Assembly: GCA_017961965.1 (NCBI GenBank)
Contig: JAGCWG010000551.1
Span: forward strand, 1 to 8,650
Direction of reading: 5' to 3'
DNA length: 8,650 nucleotides
From: Bacteroidaceae bacterium
GTDB taxonomy: Bacteria; Bacteroidota; Bacteroidia; Bacteroidales; Bacteroidaceae
Below, one piece after another: positions 7,004-8,650 of the stretch. The position numbers were made by a program, and so were the translations under genes. The notes beneath the pieces were generated by a model that saw only the letters and a list, made by a program, of their open reading frames with translations, had not been told where the DNA came from and did not search any database. Each line of letters begins with the position of its first letter. Within the stretch, counting starts at the first letter, position 1.

Positions 7004-7037
7004 TGGCATAAATCAAAACAACTTAACCATCTATTAA

Positions 7038-8342
7038 ATGAAACAAATCATTACAACACTTTTACTTGGTGTCAGCACGCTGATGAACGCACAAACGTAC
7101 AATTTCAGCTTTGATGGCAGAGATAAGACAGCGACAAAGGTTAATGCCGAGGATGTATTTAATAAGGATAAAGGCTACGGCTACGACTTTCAAGAGGTCA
7201 TAGCAAGTGCCAAGGCATCACAGACAGAGACATTTAAGTTGTCTGAAGGTATATTCTATTTCTCTGTTAATGTATCTGATGGTAACTACAAGGTGACTGT
7301 GACACTCGGTTCAAAGAAGAAGAAAGCCAATACTACCGTGAGAGCAGAGTCTCGTCGCCTCTTTGTGCAGAATGTAGATACAAAGAAGGGCGAGTTCAAG
7401 GAATATTCATTTATCGTAAACAAGCGAAACACGACTATAAACCTGACTGATGGAAAGACAGACCGTGTACGCATCAAGGCTCGTGAACAGAGCAAGCTCA
7501 ACTGGGATGATAAACTCACGATTGAGATTAACGGTGATGCTCCTGCTTGTTCAAGTATAAAGATTGAGCCTGCTAACGATGTGCCTACTCTCTGGCTCTG
7601 TGGCAACTCTACTGTTGTTGACCAGGACTATGAACCTTGGGCAAGTTGGGGCCAGATGATAACACGCTGGTTTGATGATAAGATAGCCGTTGGCAACTAT
7701 GCCGAGAGTGGTGAGACTGCCACAAGCTTTATCGGAGCTGGACGACTGAAAAAGATTGTGTCACTCATGAAGAAGGGCGATTATATCTTTATGGAGTTTG
7801 GACATAACGACCAGAAGGAGAAGCGTCCGGGAAGTGGTGCATTCTACAACTACGCATACGCACTCAAGCAGTTTGTGGATGAGGCTCGTGCAAAGGGTGT
7901 GACACCAATCTTCGTTACTCCTACTCAGCGACGTATGTTTGATGATAATGGCAAGATACGTGAGACTCACGCCAACTATCCAGAGGCTATGCGTTGGGTG
8001 GCTAAGGACCTCGGTGTACAGGTCATTGAACTCCATGAGATGACTCGCACGTTCTTCGAGACTCTCGGCGTGGAGGACAGCAAACGCTCACTCGTTCATT
8101 ATCCAGCAGGCACATATCCTAACCAGAAGACAAAGTTTGAGGATAATACTCACTTCAACCCATACGGAGCATACGAGATTGCCAAGATGGTCATCGAGGG
8201 CATGAAGGCTCTTAACCTTCCTGTAGTGGAGCATATCAAGGGCGAATACGTGCCTTTCAATCCTGCCAAGCCTGATGACTGGAAGACGTTCCACTGGAAT
8301 GACGGTCCTTTCATCGACATTGTTAAGCCGGATGGGAATTAG
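7038..8342 (+). CDS. Secreted SGNH/GDSL esterase, rhamnogalacturonan acetylesterase-like (CE12 type)
   Basis: A 434-residue exported hydrolase that probably removes acetyl groups from pectin-type polysaccharides such as rhamnogalacturonan. Residues 1-18 are a signal peptide (ending LMNA before QT), directing it to the periplasm or cell surface. About 20-165 form a beta-rich N-terminal domain (YNFSFDG, GIFYFSVNVSDGNYKVTVTLG, LTIEINGD) that resembles a carbohydrate-binding jelly roll. The SGNH domain follows: Ser191 in LCGNSTVVDQ (block I), Gly225 in NYAESGETATSF (block II), Asn257 in FMEFGHNDQK (block III), and Asp369 and His372 in EDNTHFNPYGA (block V). All catalytic positions are filled. Block I reads GNS instead of GDS, a variant I associate with this subfamily rather than a defect. 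There is no T9SS tail, unlike the protease. The start is fixed by the signal peptide and promoter. The stop codon overlaps the edge of the downstream repeat by two bases. No SusC/SusD pair lies in view. Confidence 0.9.
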   Translation: MKQIITTLLLGVSTLMNAQTYNFSFDGRDKTATKVNAEDVFNKDKGYGYDFQEVIASAKASQTETFKLSEGIFYFSVNVSDGNYKVTVTLGSKKKKANTTVRAESRRLFVQNVDTKKGEFKEYSFIVNKRNTTINLTDGKTDRVRIKAREQSKLNWDDKLTIEINGDAPACSSIKIEPANDVPTLWLCGNSTVVDQDYEPWASWGQMITRWFDDKIAVGNYAESGETATSFIGAGRLKKIVSLMKKGDYIFMEFGHNDQKEKRPGSGAFYNYAYALKQFVDEARAKGVTPIFVTPTQRRMFDDNGKIRETHANYPEAMRWVAKDLGVQVIELHEMTRTFFETLGVEDSKRSLVHYPAGTYPNQKTKFEDNTHFNPYGAYEIAKMVIEGMKALNLPVVEHIKGEYVPFNPAKPDDWKTFHWNDGPFIDIVKPDGN

Positions 8343-8492
8343 CCCCCCGACCCCCGAAGGGGGCGGCCTTACGGACGAGGGCAGGGGCAATTGAGAATTG
8401 ATAATTGACAGTTGATAATTAACCATAAACGATAAACATATCCCCGACATGGCATTAGTCACCTCCCCTTTGGGGGAGGATGGGAGGGGGCT
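8341..8492. repeat. MITE-like or REP-like element with GC-rich inverted ends
   Basis: A 152-base block very unlike its surroundings. It starts AGCCCCC (8341) and ends GGGGGCT (8492), exact inverted termini. Just inside each end is a GC palindrome: CCCCC-GAA-GGGGG (8351-8363) and CCTCCCC-TTTG-GGGGAGG (8462-8479). The two ends can be aligned in inverted orientation with a gap of about six bases. The middle is AT-rich heptamer repeat (separate entry). Blocks of this look occur between genes in Prevotella-type genomes, as far as I recall. It carries no gene. Its left edge supplies the last two bases of the esterase stop codon. A T-rich run (CTTTTCTTTTATT) follows the right end, so the folded element might also act as a terminator on the plus strand. 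Confidence 0.65.
8389..8437. repeat. Seven-base tandem repeat, seven copies
   Basis: From 8389 to 8437 the sequence divides into seven consecutive heptamers. The first three read AATTGA plus G, T or C. The fourth is AGTTGAT, the fifth AATTAAC, and the last two CATAAAC and GATAAAC. The period is exact with no insertions, while single bases vary. The repeat forms the core of the element at 8341-8492. Confidence 0.75.
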
Positions 8493-8503
8493 TTTCTTTT
8501 ATT

Positions 8504-8650
8504 ATGAAAAAGAATCTGTTTTTATTCATCATCTTACTCATTCTTCCTCTTGCCATGATGGCGGAGGATAGAAAGGTGGACAATGGCTACACAATCAAGG
8601 CGTGGAAGCATGAGGCATATATCCAGAAGGATAACGTGTGGCGAGTGAAG
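8504..8650 (+). CDS. Exported protein, 5' end only (runs off window)
   Basis: An ATG at 8504-8506 opens a frame of 49 codons to the last base of the window. Residues 1-20 are a clear signal peptide: MKKN, a long hydrophobic core (LFLFIILLILPLA), then MMA before EDRK. The mature start reads DNGYTIKAWKHEAYIQKDNV, then WRVK, a likely beta-strand opening. The text distantly recalls DUF3868-type N-termini of Bacteroidales OmpA-like, fimbria-associated proteins, but 29 mature residues cannot settle that. The gene lies 161 bases after the esterase stop on the same strand, separated by the repeat element, and I see no TTTG/TAnnTTTG promoter directly before it. It may be transcribed together with the esterase or from a promoter within the repeat. 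Confidence 0.75.
   Translation, partial: MKKNLFLFIILLILPLAMMAEDRKVDNGYTIKAWKHEAYIQKDNVWRVK

Noticed and set aside
8389..8437. Possible CRISPR-like array
   Set aside because: Units are seven bases long with no spacers and no cas genes in view; it is a plain tandem repeat.
8088..8462. Open minus-strand frame of 124 codons
   Set aside because: It begins inside the 8341-8492 repeat and runs antisense to the esterase gene; it is a shadow of repeat and gene.

Overview
The window looks like chromosomal DNA of a Bacteroidales bacterium, most likely a Prevotella-type gut, rumen or oral commensal. Three things point there. Three promoters fit the Bacteroidetes form TTTG-N19/20-TAnnTTTG. Two secreted proteins end in a type IX secretion (T9SS) sorting tail. 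The gene families present (IS982-type transposase, acyltransferase-3, CE12-type esterase next to a second exported protein) are common in that group. I found no tRNA, rRNA, CRISPR array, or defence or biosynthetic island.

Layout, left to right. (1) 1-950: the right part of an IS982-family insertion sequence with an apparently intact transposase; its left end is outside the window. (2) 951-1523: the 3' remnant of a T9SS cargo gene, cut at its 5' side by the IS. (3) 1524-1645: a compact convergent spacer with three consecutive hairpins, the last a strong bidirectional terminator. (4) 1646-4939, minus strand: a 1097-residue secreted subtilisin-like (S8) protease with propeptide, Ig-like domain, an unnamed C-terminal domain and a T9SS tail. 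(5) 4940-5543: about 600 bases without a convincing gene, holding a predicted leader of about 300 nt for the protease, its promoter, a palindrome beside the promoter, and a second bidirectional terminator. (6) 5544-5705, minus: a short fragment that reads like the last two strands of an outer-membrane beta-barrel, probably a gene remnant. (7) 5702-6883, minus: a membrane acyltransferase of the acyltransferase-3 family. (8) 6884-7037: a divergent promoter region with one promoter facing each way. (9) 7038-8342, plus: a secreted SGNH/CE12-type (rhamnogalacturonan acetylesterase-like) hydrolase. (10) 8341-8492: a MITE-like or REP-like repeat with GC-rich inverted ends and a core of seven heptamers. 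(11) 8504-8650, plus: the 5' end of another exported protein, running off the window.

The genes do not form one obvious pathway. The common theme is the cell surface and secretion: a T9SS-exported protease, a broken T9SS cargo protein, an esterase likely acting on acetylated pectin-type glycans, and an integral-membrane acyltransferase that may acylate surface glycans. The region also shows remodelling: an IS insertion, an orphan outer-membrane protein 3' end and a repeat inserted at a stop codon. I did not find a clear new multi-gene system. The best leads are the heptamer-cored repeat element, the protease's long leader and unnamed domain, and the outer-membrane protein remnant.
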